Source: Thermoplasmata archaeon
GTDB taxonomy: Archaea; Thermoplasmatota; Thermoplasmata; Thermoplasmatales; Thermoplasmataceae
Assembly: GCA_021817735.1 (NCBI GenBank)
Contig: JAKAFX010000004.1
Location: 1-48,253, forward strand
Length of the DNA: 48,253 nt
Direction: 5' to 3'
The stretch's first letter is position 1. Every line of letters starts with the position of its first letter. Under the pieces are notes generated by a model. It saw only the letters and a list, made by a program, of their open reading frames with translations, made no database searches and was not told the DNA's origin. Below, piece after piece: positions 38,789 through 47,803 of the stretch. A program made the translations under genes and the position numbers.

Positions 38789-41700
38789 ATGAAGAAACTT
38801 CCAGCAGCGCTGATTCTCATCATAATGAGTGTACCGGGCGTATCGATTCTCGACACGGCCCATAATCAAATTCCAGCTCAGGTGTTCTTTCCGAGCATTT
38901 CAAGTGTTACCTCCTCAAATGGCTCCATTAGCCTTGAACTATACAACCCTACAGGCTCACCGTATTCATACATTGCTCTTTACAGGGCGCTTGAACCGCT
39001 AGGAATAAAGGTGTCCAATTACGGCTACCTGATACAGATAACTGGACCATCTTCTTCAGTGAGCAGGCAGGCTGAAAGCATAGTTCATTTGGAGAACGCG
39101 TACCACCTTTCGCCTGGTCCGGGTAATGTTACATACACCCCATTCCTTTCCTACCAGCCAGATCAGTCCGGTCAGCCTTATTCCCCTTCACTCCTTGCGC
39201 AGGCTTACTCAATGGAGGGGGCGTATAGAGCCGGGATCAATGGTTCAAACGAGACCATAGCAATTATCGACGCGTTTGGAGATCCGTCAATCCAGTTCGA
39301 TGTAAAGGCTTTCGACTACATGTATAGCATTCCAGGCCCACTGAAGCTCAATGTAATATACCTTAATACTACTCCGAACGCCTACAACCCATCTTGGGCG
39401 ACTGAAACCGCCCTGGATGTAGAATGGGCCCACGCAATGGCACCTGGAGCAACCATCGATCTCGTGGTTTCTCCCAACGCCAACTCCGGCCTCAACAACG
39501 CAATAAGCTACGTGATATACCATCATCTTGCAAGTGTAGTGTCTCTGAGCTGGGGAACTCCTGAATATAAGATTGCGGACACAAACCTGACCCAGATGGA
39601 TTCGATCTTTCAGCAGGCTGCCTTTGAGAACATCAGTGTTTTCGCAGCTTCTGGAGATGAGGGGGCGTACAACGGCACCACTCTCACTGTCAGCTATCCT
39701 GCTTCAGATCCATATGTGACAGGGGTTGGGGGCACTACTCTCTCACTCTTGAATGGAGTCTTTAGCGAGAGCGCATGGGGAGGCAGGAATGCGAAGGGGA
39801 GCTACGGAAGTGGAGGAGGGTTCAGCGGGTTCTTTACCCAGCCCAGCTGGCAGAAGACCGCATTTTCCAACAATTCAATGAGAGGGGTGCCGGACGTCTC
39901 CATGGATGCGAATCCTGCTACCGGAGTGGAGGCTATTTCGGAAGGAGGCCAAATTTATCTTGGGGGAACTAGCCTTGCAACCCCGATGTGGGCGGCAGTT
40001 GCCGCAATGATGGATCAGAGGAGCCATAGGGATATAGGTTTCCTTAACCCCCTACTGTACTACATAGGATCCTCTAGTTATTATTCAAGTGCTTTCAATG
40101 ATATAACAACCGGCAACAACGGATATTACTATGCATATCACGGATGGGATCCTGTCACCGGACTTGGGACCCCGAGGGTGTCATTCCTTGTGAACCTAAG
40201 CGCAAAATTGCTTGAACCCCAGGGTTCTGCAATTCAGGTCGTTGGCCCTGGATTCAACTACTCTACCATATCTTCCGAAGTCTCCATAACCGCAAATCCC
40301 AATCAGTTCTCAGGATCTGATTTTTACTATCTCGCGTTTTACGGCAACAGTTCCGAGTTTATCAAGTTCGGAATAATGAATACAAACAATACCCTCAGTT
40401 TTGGTTTCATGGCTCAGTGGAATAACCTATCGTATAGTTCATTTGCCCCTCTTGGGAGTTTGGCTGGTACGCAGAGTTATGCCCTGTCGTTTAGCAGGAA
40501 CGGGTCTGTCTTTACTGGAAGCGTTGGGACAAAGCAGATCACGGCCAACATCTACATGACCGGAATAGGAAGGTTCAACGATTCGATTGGTGCTGAATTG
40601 ATCGGAGCACCTGGAAACGGTTCTGCAATCCCCAAGGCTTCATTCTCCCCGCTTCAGCTGGACAGTGGCTCTCTTTCTGCTGCACCGGAATATCTCCTTG
40701 CATCCAAGTATTCAGGCCTTGGGCCGGCTTTCACCACTGTATGGTTTAGATACAATAATGGATACCTGAACACCACCTTCTCCCAGGGCGTAGGCAATTC
40801 ATACCTGACCCCTCCGCCGACCACTTCTCCTGTGGCGGTAACTTACACAGGGGATTTCAGGCCTGCACCGACTTACTCCTTTACGCTCCAAGGTTACACA
40901 GGAAGCGTTACGTGGAGTACTGTTCAGAGTGGGACCTCCATATCCGCAAACGGCCAGATTACGTTCAGTTCGCCTGGGAGGTATGAAATTGTTGCCTCGA
41001 CATCATCGCTTGGAAACTTCTACAGGAACATAACGGTCCCTGTGATTTACACGATTAAAACCACTATATCGGCTCCTTTCGACAACCTTTCCGTTGATGC
41101 GTCATCATTGGTAGATTCATTCTATGCTTCAACCATGAGCTTTGTCGGATCAGATGTCCTGGATTATTACTTTCTTGAGGGATCCAATACCTTTGAAGTC
41201 TCTGCACCAGGCTATCATCCACTTCATGAGAGCTTCACGGTTACGTCCAGCGGCGCAATGGACTTTGCGCTGATCCCGCTGAATGCTACCCTGTCGGCTT
41301 ATATCTATCCAGCAGTGCATGCATTCACAATAGACGGGAATGCGGTGGATTATGGTCCTTCGACCATTCTTACCGCATCTCCTGGCCTGAAGTACATCAA
41401 CTTCACTTCCCAGGGGGAAGCGGTCAGTTCTGCGTTATTCCTGAGACCTGGAGCAACAATGTCCTTCCAGTACCAGGCGAGTTCGTCCCCCCCAGATAAT
41501 TTTACCTTTTCAGGATACGTTTCAGACGATCCATACGGTTTGCCGCTGGAGGGTGTGAATGTCTCGTCCAATGGATCCTATGCCTACACCAACGCCTCAG
41601 GATATTTTAGCCTCATAGTTCCAAATGGTGCACACAGCATCCTCTTCTCCCTGAATGACTTCTATTCAGTCTATTACAATGGAACCTTTTCGTCGAACCT

Positions 41701-42124
41701 CTCGCGGAATATGACGATGAAATTCTCTTCAGAAGCCAGCCAGTATTACATCCATATAAACAGGGTGTTCTCGCTGCTGTTCTGGATATACTATGTGAGT
41801 TGGGATTATAACATGGCCCATGTTGCATACTTCAAGCTGTCCTATTCCCAGTCAAGCTCAATGGCCGACCCCACCACAGTCACTGTGGGATACAACCAGG
41901 CTTACAGGCTGTTAACTATCTCGCCGAACCTTGGAATATACTACTTCACCGTCAGCGCATTCCTGCAGACTGGCAACATATACACCAGCCAGGTTGTTGC
42001 AATGGATAACAGTTCACCGCTTACCCTTTACACAACCCTGGCAATATACGGTGCCATAATCCTTTATGTGGGGTACTTTGCTTACATGGTTTCAAGAAGA
42101 CGCAGGAGAAGGCGTGAATACTAG
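38789..42124 (+). CDS. Membrane-anchored sedolisin-family (S53) serine-carboxyl protease
   Basis: An 1,111-residue secreted acid protease. The N-terminal MKKLPAALILIIMSVPG is a signal peptide, followed by a short (about 100-residue) propeptide-like region. The catalytic residues are in 'ATETALDVEWAHAMAPG' (Glu206, Asp210), 'AASGDEGA' (Asp290, oxyanion) and 'GGTSLATPMW' (Ser395). The Ca-binding end 'DITTGNNG...GWDPVTGLGTP' follows. Residues of about 480-1060 are an Asn/Ser/Gly-rich extension including a lectin-like part and a carboxypeptidase-regulatory-like segment 'YGLPLEGVNVSSNGSYAYTNASGYFSL'. A C-terminal transmembrane helix and RRRRRR tail anchor it. GTG 38762 is an alternative start. Confidence 0.9.
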   Translation: MKKLPAALILIIMSVPGVSILDTAHNQIPAQVFFPSISSVTSSNGSISLELYNPTGSPYSYIALYRALEPLGIKVSNYGYLIQITGPSSSVSRQAESIVHLENAYHLSPGPGNVTYTPFLSYQPDQSGQPYSPSLLAQAYSMEGAYRAGINGSNETIAIIDAFGDPSIQFDVKAFDYMYSIPGPLKLNVIYLNTTPNAYNPSWATETALDVEWAHAMAPGATIDLVVSPNANSGLNNAISYVIYHHLASVVSLSWGTPEYKIADTNLTQMDSIFQQAAFENISVFAASGDEGAYNGTTLTVSYPASDPYVTGVGGTTLSLLNGVFSESAWGGRNAKGSYGSGGGFSGFFTQPSWQKTAFSNNSMRGVPDVSMDANPATGVEAISEGGQIYLGGTSLATPMWAAVAAMMDQRSHRDIGFLNPLLYYIGSSSYYSSAFNDITTGNNGYYYAYHGWDPVTGLGTPRVSFLVNLSAKLLEPQGSAIQVVGPGFNYSTISSEVSITANPNQFSGSDFYYLAFYGNSSEFIKFGIMNTNNTLSFGFMAQWNNLSYSSFAPLGSLAGTQSYALSFSRNGSVFTGSVGTKQITANIYMTGIGRFNDSIGAELIGAPGNGSAIPKASFSPLQLDSGSLSAAPEYLLASKYSGLGPAFTTVWFRYNNGYLNTTFSQGVGNSYLTPPPTTSPVAVTYTGDFRPAPTYSFTLQGYTGSVTWSTVQSGTSISANGQITFSSPGRYEIVASTSSLGNFYRNITVPVIYTIKTTISAPFDNLSVDASSLVDSFYASTMSFVGSDVLDYYFLEGSNTFEVSAPGYHPLHESFTVTSSGAMDFALIPLNATLSAYIYPAVHAFTIDGNAVDYGPSTILTASPGLKYINFTSQGEAVSSALFLRPGATMSFQYQASSSPPDNFTFSGYVSDDPYGLPLEGVNVSSNGSYAYTNASGYFSLIVPNGAHSILFSLNDFYSVYYNGTFSSNLSRNMTMKFSSEASQYYIHINRVFSLLFWIYYVSWDYNMAHVAYFKLSYSQSSSMADPTTVTVGYNQAYRLLTISPNLGIYYFTVSAFLQTGNIYTSQVVAMDNSSPLTLYTTLAIYGAIILYVGYFAYMVSRRRRRRREY

Positions 42125-43140
42125 ACGCCCAGCCTTTTCCTCACAATATCCCTTCCCTTAACCATGCTTGCCAGTTTCTTCTCCCCGATTTCGCGGCTCC
42201 TGGTTCTGAGCCCACAGTCCGGGTTTATCCTGAGTCTCTTGGCATCAATGTGGTCCAGTGCAGTCTCTATCCTGTCGGCAACCTGTTCAGGGGTTTCCAC
42301 ATAGTCGATGTGCACATCGTTGACACCGAGCCCGAGGAACCTGTCGGTAGATGCATCTGCGAAGTCCTTCACGGTCTCATATGCAGAGATCTCCTGCTTC
42401 CCTGTCACGGGATCAACTATCCCCCTGTTCGCGAATTCCAGGTTATAGCCGTGGAAGTTTAGGTCAGGAATCCGCCTGTAGAGTATCCTGTAGTCAGTGC
42501 TGTAGCAAACATGAAGCGAGAATTCGCATCCCTTTATCCCCTCCATCGAAGCATTGAGAGATTCGACGCCTATGTCCATTTCCGCGGGGTGAGTCGTTAA
42601 GGCGGGTTCATCTATCTGGATCTCCAGGTCAAGATCGTTCCTGGAATGCCAGAAATCCCTTAGTTCCCTGATCTCCTGGTTTATGATCTCCGCATATTTC
42701 ATGGCCAGCTTTTCCCTGTTCTGGTAGTAGTCGTTAAATGACCATTCCATCATGGTATACGGGCCGGTTATGGGCACTTTTATGGCCTTTCTAGTTAACC
42801 CCATGACGTCTCCCATCTCTTCTATATGCACATTTCCGGTTTTCTTGAGTTCTGATACAACGCTTCCCTTCCTGAAGTACCTGTTATCGAAGCTCCGGAC
42901 CATTCCGTAAAACTCTATTCCCTTGAGTCCTGCAGCAAGGTGCTCGTACATTTCCCACCGGTACATTTCCCCTCCTACGCCTATGTTTTCCAGCCCGGTC
43001 CGATCGAAGAGATCCAGTGTTTCCTTGAGCGCCTTCCTCTTAAGCTGGTGGAGTTCTTCTCCGGAAAGCTTGCGGAAGACATTGCTTAGGTACTCCGGCT
43101 TCCTGAAACTCCCTATTTCCTGAGTTATCAGATCTTTCAC
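42121..43140 (-). CDS. metE: Methionine synthase (cobalamin-independent), C-terminal catalytic part
   Basis: A 339-residue protein matching the catalytic half of MetE, which methylates homocysteine. Zinc ligands are in 'LHVCYS' (His and Cys), a downstream Glu ('YNLEFANRG') and 'NPDCGLRTRS' (Cys). 'ITGPYTMMEWSFNDYY' and 'IQIDEPAL' also match. The start is GTG 43140, chosen because GAGAGGTGA lies seven bases upstream and 'DLITQEIGSFRKPEYL' is the natural N-terminus. The 16 extra codons upstream have no support. The stop is shared with the sedolisin stop in one CTAG. Confidence 0.93.
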   Translation of the reverse strand: MKDLITQEIGSFRKPEYLSNVFRKLSGEELHQLKRKALKETLDLFDRTGLENIGVGGEMYRWEMYEHLAAGLKGIEFYGMVRSFDNRYFRKGSVVSELKKTGNVHIEEMGDVMGLTRKAIKVPITGPYTMMEWSFNDYYQNREKLAMKYAEIINQEIRELRDFWHSRNDLDLEIQIDEPALTTHPAEMDIGVESLNASMEGIKGCEFSLHVCYSTDYRILYRRIPDLNFHGYNLEFANRGIVDPVTGKQEISAYETVKDFADASTDRFLGLGVNDVHIDYVETPEQVADRIETALDHIDAKRLRINPDCGLRTRSREIGEKKLASMVKGRDIVRKRLGV

Positions 43141-43147
43141 TTTGTTT

Positions 43148-44065
43148 TCACCTCTCCCTTGAATACGCAGATAGCTTCTGATCTGCAATACCTCTGGGCA
43201 GGAAGTCCAGGTAGTCGTTGTGCGTTACAATGCATTTCACTACCCCATGCTTCTCTGCCACGCCGGTGGCCCTTTCCCTGGCCTTCTTCTCTGACACAAG
43301 GCCGGTTGAGAAAGCATCAGACAGCCCTATTCCTGGCACCCTGGAGTGTGCTGCGGCCGTGCTGAAGTACCTTGCGTCTGGGACGACTATAGAATGGAAT
43401 TCCTGCCTGAATCCCTTGAACGCCGCCTCTGATATTGCGCCGGTGGATACCAGGATAACCGTTCTTCCCTGGACCAGATCTTCCAGCACAGACAGCCTGT
43501 CTTCCCCAAGATAACCGGTGGCCTCATACAGCAGAAGCTTGTCTGTGCCCAGCTTTTCAAGGATCGCATCGTATACGTGCAGGAGCCCGGAGATGATTCC
43601 GGAAGTGTCGTTACCCCCATGATCGCACATTCTTGCAAAGGAGATTGGAGAAGGCAGGAAAGCGTAGAATTCACCAAAACCAGGGTCTTGGTACATTGGG
43701 AATTCCATGGTCTCGTCCAGCGGCAGATCCAGGGCGACATCATCCCTGAGAGAGATCTTTCCCCTGATCTCAGGCAGCCTGTAAAATGTGTTTGTCTCCC
43801 TGTATCTCCTCAGTGGTCCGAGTGACATTCCGTCAGTTGCCAGCACTATTGGCCGGAATATGTCATTCCAGTTTGACAGTGGGTCCGTGAAGTGCTCGAT
43901 CCGGTTTCCTTCTATGTTGCTTATGTAGTGCTCTCTCTTCTCCCTCGAAATTTCCTCAAGAAGGCCGTCAAAGGTATCTCGTTTCCTTTCCCATCTTCCT
44001 ATCCTTACTCGCAGTTTCTCGCTTCTTGGATACAAACCGTAAGCAAGCTTCTCTATTATTGTCAT
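43148..44065 (-). CDS. MetE N-terminal-like protein
   Basis: A 305-residue protein related to the N-terminal half of cobalamin-independent methionine synthase, encoded as a separate gene before the catalytic part. 'FRPIVLATDGMSLGPLRRYRETNTFYRLPEI', 'YAFLPSPISFARMCDHGG' and 'LLLYEATGYLG' are equivalent to the barrel loops that bind the folate substrate. Zinc ligands are not evident. Such split pairs are known in archaea. The TGA stop lies inside the Shine-Dalgarno of the next gene. Confidence 0.75.
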   Translation of the reverse strand: MTIIEKLAYGLYPRSEKLRVRIGRWERKRDTFDGLLEEISREKREHYISNIEGNRIEHFTDPLSNWNDIFRPIVLATDGMSLGPLRRYRETNTFYRLPEIRGKISLRDDVALDLPLDETMEFPMYQDPGFGEFYAFLPSPISFARMCDHGGNDTSGIISGLLHVYDAILEKLGTDKLLLYEATGYLGEDRLSVLEDLVQGRTVILVSTGAISEAAFKGFRQEFHSIVVPDARYFSTAAAHSRVPGIGLSDAFSTGLVSEKKARERATGVAEKHGVVKCIVTHNDYLDFLPRGIADQKLSAYSRER

Positions 44066-44068
44066 CAG

Positions 44069-44884
44069 TTACACTCTCTCCAGTATCTCTCTTGCAGTTG
44101 CGTAGTCTCCCATGGACATTATGTGGATGCCGCGGACATAGCTCTTGATTTCGTCGTACGTTTCAAGTATCAGCCGGATTGATTCGCCCCTGATATCCTC
44201 AGCCTCGCTGAGCCTCCTCATTCCCTTCGAGTCCTTTGGGACTCCAAGCCTTGCAAGAAATTCCAGGCTCGATTTTCTCTTTAGGGGCATAAATCCTGGG
44301 ATTATGTTGAGGCCACTCGCCCTAAATCCGGCAAAATCAACGCCTTCAGATCCTGCGAGGATCTGCGAGATGAAGAACCGCGATCCTGCATCCTTTTTCT
44401 TCAGCAGGAATTCAGCCTCGTTTGGCCGGTATGGGTTGAAGGCAGTCCCTACTGTAACGCTTTCCCCAAAGCCCTTCATCATTGAAGTGGAATTGACTAT
44501 GGTGCGTATGGTGCCAAGCACGTCCAGTTCACGTACTTCCCTGGAGTTGAATTTCTCGCTGATCCTGTCTCCGCCTATGACAAAGAAGTTCCGTATCCCG
44601 AACTTGAGTCCTGTAAGAACCTGAGACATGATGTGAACGGCATTCTTGTCCCTTGGTGAGATATGCGGGACAGGAAGTATATCCGTATCGCCAGTAATAT
44701 CTATCAGGGATGCAACAGGATCAATTCCGGGGCTCCCCATGGGGTTTTCAGGGCATGTCATCACATTGGCATAATCTTTCAGTAATTCCCTGGCCTCATG
44801 AAAGTCTTCCTTCCCGGCAGCCTTGTCCGGAACCACTTCCACTGACCGTATCCTGGCCAAGTCTGATACTGCGCCAATCTTCAC
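44069..44884 (-). CDS. metF: Methylenetetrahydrofolate reductase-family protein
   Basis: A 271-residue TIM-barrel protein of the MTHFR family. Visible are 'DILPVPHISPRDKNAVHIMSQVLTGLKFGIRNFFVIGGDRI' (flavin/folate region), 'VGTAFNPYRPNEAEFLLKKKDAGSRFFISQIL' and 'GLNIIPGFMPLKRKSSLEFL'. It would make the methyl-pterin donor for the MetE pair that follows after three bases. The pterin (folate or an archaeal analogue) is unknown. A TATA-like element at 44902-44913 and a palindrome at 44929-44943 lie upstream. Confidence 0.82.
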   Translation of the reverse strand: MKIGAVSDLARIRSVEVVPDKAAGKEDFHEARELLKDYANVMTCPENPMGSPGIDPVASLIDITGDTDILPVPHISPRDKNAVHIMSQVLTGLKFGIRNFFVIGGDRISEKFNSREVRELDVLGTIRTIVNSTSMMKGFGESVTVGTAFNPYRPNEAEFLLKKKDAGSRFFISQILAGSEGVDFAGFRASGLNIIPGFMPLKRKSSLEFLARLGVPKDSKGMRRLSEAEDIRGESIRLILETYDEIKSYVRGIHIMSMGDYATAREILERV

Positions 44885-44901
44885 CAGAGCCCCATAAGGC
44901 C

Positions 44902-44913
44902 TTAACTAAAAAC
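44902..44913 (-). promoter_or_regulatory. TATA box of the metF-metE operon
   Basis: On the minus strand GTTTTTAGTTAAG is centred about 24 bases before ATG 44884. Confidence 0.45.
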
Positions 44914-44928
44914 GTTATGTAGCCAAAA

Positions 44929-44943
44929 ATTACTCATAGTAAT
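44929..44943. promoter_or_regulatory. Palindrome ATTACT-CAT-AGTAAT upstream of metF
   Basis: A perfect 6-bp inverted repeat with a 3-base centre, 45 to 59 bases upstream of the metF start and just beyond its TATA box, in the 70-base gap after the ALDH gene. It is placed where an archaeal activator or repressor would bind, but its function is unproven. Confidence 0.35.
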
Positions 44944-44954
44944 AATAACAGGAG

Positions 44955-46496
44955 TCAGACGTCAAATCTGACTCCCTGTGAAAGCGGCAGGTCCTTGCCA
45001 TAATTGATCGTTACGGTCTGCCGCCTCATGTAGTTCTTCCATGAGTCGCTTCCACTTTCCCTTCCTCCCCCAGTCTCTTTTTCCCCGCCGAAGGCACCCC
45101 CAATCTCTGCGCCTGCTGTTCCTGTGTTCACATTTGCTATGCCGCAGTCCGAACCTCGAGAAGAGAGGAAATACTCGACCTCCCTGACATCGTTGGAGAA
45201 GATTGAAGACGATAATCCCTGCGGGACATTATTATGAATATCCATGGCCTCCTCCAATGTTTCATACCTATAGACATAGAGAATTGGGGCAAAAGTCTCA
45301 GTCTTGTCTATTGTCATCCCCTTGCTGGCTTCAATGATCGCTGGTGTCACATAGTGTCCTTTCTCGTGCCCCTTTACAGTCAACCTGGTTCCTCCGCATA
45401 GGAGTTTTCCCCCTTCTTTTTTCGCCGTATCTATGGCCTTGAGGAACCCATCAACAGCCTTGCCGTCAATTAATGGCCCAACTAAGACTCCTTCCTCAAA
45501 GGGGCTCCCAACCCTGACAGAGGAATATGCCTTGACAAGCTTTTCCACGAAGCTGTCATATATCCTGGAGTCAACTATTGCTCTCCTTGTGCTGGTGCAT
45601 CTCTGCCCTGCTGTTGCAAGTGCGCCAAAGGCAACTCCTTTCAGGGCTATGTTCAGGTCTGATTTCGATGACACGATGGCAGCATTGTTTCCCCCCAGTT
45701 CCAAGATCGTTTTTCCAAGTCTCCCAGAGACTACCGTGGAAATATGCTTGCCGCTGGGAATGGAACCGGTGAACGAGACAAGTTTGATCCTGTGGTCGGA
45801 TGATATTAGTTCACCGATGCTGCTCCCACTGCCGATTACCAATGAGAAGATGTCTGGGTAACCGAGGCGCTTCACGACACCGTTCACCACTTTCATGACG
45901 GCAATTGCAGTCAAGGGCGCTTTGGAGGATGGTTTCCATATCACGGTGTCACCCGCTACAGCTGCAATGAAGGAGTTCCATGACCAAACGGAACATGGAA
46001 AGTTGAAGGATGATATGACTGAAATGGGACCGAGTGGTACCCATTGCTCGTACATCCTGTGGTTTGTCCTTTCAGAGGACATGGTCAGGCCATAGAGTTG
46101 CCTGGAAAGCCCTACTGCAAAATCTGCGACATCAATCATCTCCTGGATTTCCCCTTCCCCCTCGGACTTTGTCTTTCCTACTTCAAGTGATACCAGCCTT
46201 CCGAGCTTTTCTTTGTTCAGCCTCAGTGCATTCCCGATTTCCCTTATGAGGATGCCTCTTTCCGGAGCCGGAACCATAGACCATTCTTCGAAGGCCTTTA
46301 TGGACTTTCTGACAGTTTGTTCATAGGTTTCTCTTTCGGTTACTGTGACTTCAGCAATCCTGGATCCATCCACGGGGCTGAAGGAGGTGATTCTCTCCTT
46401 CCCTGATTCTACCCAGTTACCGTTAAAAGAGCCGGAATTCGTCTCTGAAAGCCCGACATCCGCGAGAATGCCGGAAACATCTCTATTTTTGGTCAT
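44955..46496 (-). CDS. Aldehyde dehydrogenase, ALDH7 (aminoadipate-semialdehyde dehydrogenase) type
   Basis: A 513-residue NAD(P)-dependent enzyme. The catalytic Cys is in 'AGQRCTSTRR' and the general base Glu in 'LELGGNNAAI'. 'ISSFNFPCSVWSWNSFIAAVAGDTVIWKPS' is the cofactor entry region. The C-terminal 'AEIGGAFGGEKETGGGRESGSDSWKNYMRRQTVTINYG' is diagnostic of the ALDH7 (antiquitin) group, which oxidises 2-aminoadipate 6-semialdehyde to 2-aminoadipate. It may act with the LysDH-like enzyme at 12-13 kb. A TTCTATAC element about 25 bases upstream is the likely TATA box. Confidence 0.88.
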   Translation of the reverse strand: MTKNRDVSGILADVGLSETNSGSFNGNWVESGKERITSFSPVDGSRIAEVTVTERETYEQTVRKSIKAFEEWSMVPAPERGILIREIGNALRLNKEKLGRLVSLEVGKTKSEGEGEIQEMIDVADFAVGLSRQLYGLTMSSERTNHRMYEQWVPLGPISVISSFNFPCSVWSWNSFIAAVAGDTVIWKPSSKAPLTAIAVMKVVNGVVKRLGYPDIFSLVIGSGSSIGELISSDHRIKLVSFTGSIPSGKHISTVVSGRLGKTILELGGNNAAIVSSKSDLNIALKGVAFGALATAGQRCTSTRRAIVDSRIYDSFVEKLVKAYSSVRVGSPFEEGVLVGPLIDGKAVDGFLKAIDTAKKEGGKLLCGGTRLTVKGHEKGHYVTPAIIEASKGMTIDKTETFAPILYVYRYETLEEAMDIHNNVPQGLSSSIFSNDVREVEYFLSSRGSDCGIANVNTGTAGAEIGGAFGGEKETGGGRESGSDSWKNYMRRQTVTINYGKDLPLSQGVRFDV

Positions 46497-46627
46497 GGGA
46501 CGTGAATCACGCGTGCGTATAGAATGTTAATCTTTGACACTGGAGGGAGCGCATTTTTCAGCGTGCCTGGTAAACGGTCATCATGTTAAGAGACCCAATG
46601 GTGTAAACAGAATTGATGCCATAGGCA

Positions 46628-47611
46628 TCAGGCAATTGCGCTGATCCGATCGATAACTATAACAGACAGGTCCATGAGCGTCTCCAGATCAGGTGATCTT
46701 CCGGTATCCTTGAGGGCATCGATTGACATTAGCGCATATTTCTTCGCCATTGAAAGCGAATATTCTATGGATCCGGATTCGAGGAATATTTGCTTCAGCC
46801 TCTCGCGCTGGCCTTCGAGGTTATCCCTGTCCCTGAGTATCTTCACGAGGTCGTCGGAATACGCGTCATGCCTTGATAGGGTATGGATCACCGGCATAGT
46901 GATGGCAGAATGATCTATATCCACGAATACAGGTTTGCCCAAGGTTTCCTCATTTCCTATTATATCCAGGATGTCATCCGTGATCTGGAAAGCCATTCCC
47001 ATGTTGAATGCGAATTTTCCCAAAGTGTCATACATCTTTTCTGTGGATCTTGCGGCTCTAGCAGCACCCTGGGCGCATACAGCGAAGAGGTGGGCTGTTT
47101 TCCGCGAGATTATATCCATGTATGTCTCTTCGGACATCTCAAGGTTCCCCAGGTTATTATATTCCAGGACCTGCCCCTCGGCCATCTTCATTGCGCCCTG
47201 CGCCATTATCCTGGAAACCTCTGGACCATACCTGGATGCCAGTTCATATGCCTTTGTGAATAGATAGTCACCCACTACTATTGCGTTGTAGATGCCATAC
47301 TTGTAGCCAAGAGTGGCACGTCCACGCCTTGTGTAGGAATTATCAATAATATCATCGTGAATGAGGCTTGCCGTGTGCACAAGTTCAGTGCTCACAGCTA
47401 GATCAAGAACTTCCTCGTATGGTCTGTCGCTTGCTATACTGTAACTGAGAATGGTAAGAATAGGCCTTAGCCTCTTTCCGCCGGCCTTGATGACATAGAC
47501 CGACATTTCCTCCAGATCTTCCTGATCGCATTTGACCGAGTCAACCAGCCGAGAGTTGATCTTGTCTATCTTTGTTCTTAGGCTGCTCTCCCATTCAGAA
47601 ATGTCCTTCAT
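46628..47611 (-). CDS. Polyprenyl diphosphate synthase
   Basis: A 327-residue trans-isoprenyl diphosphate synthase. 'KAGGKRLRP' (about 43-51), the first Asp-rich motif 'LIHDDIID' (D86, D87, D90) and the second 'FQITDDILDIIG' are all present. The region before the first motif reads 'ELVHTASLIHDD', with Ala at the fifth position upstream, as in long-chain (hexa- to octaprenyl) synthases rather than the aromatic residue usual in archaeal GGPP synthases. The product may thus be the quinone side chain rather than the C20 lipid precursor (inference). Confidence 0.88.
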   Translation of the reverse strand: MKDISEWESSLRTKIDKINSRLVDSVKCDQEDLEEMSVYVIKAGGKRLRPILTILSYSIASDRPYEEVLDLAVSTELVHTASLIHDDIIDNSYTRRGRATLGYKYGIYNAIVVGDYLFTKAYELASRYGPEVSRIMAQGAMKMAEGQVLEYNNLGNLEMSEETYMDIISRKTAHLFAVCAQGAARAARSTEKMYDTLGKFAFNMGMAFQITDDILDIIGNEETLGKPVFVDIDHSAITMPVIHTLSRHDAYSDDLVKILRDRDNLEGQRERLKQIFLESGSIEYSLSMAKKYALMSIDALKDTGRSPDLETLMDLSVIVIDRISAIA

Positions 47612-47803
47612 CTGCCTTCAGCTTTCTGGGGTATATGCTTAAATGACATTTAACACTTATTTAGGAATACTTCAAATTAAATAGGCACGTTCTTGCTTCC
47701 TGGATTCCTAGTTCTCTGTTCCCGACAATAACAGACAGGCTCAAAGGATCATTCTGCTAAACGGTGGAACTGTTGGGAATTCCCATTTAAGCCGGTTCAG
47801 AGG
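47612..47803. other. Intergenic region between alba and the prenyl synthase
   Basis: No gene is visible. A TTTAAGCATATA element on the minus strand (about 47633-47644) is a plausible TATA box for the prenyl synthase. Confidence 0.45.
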
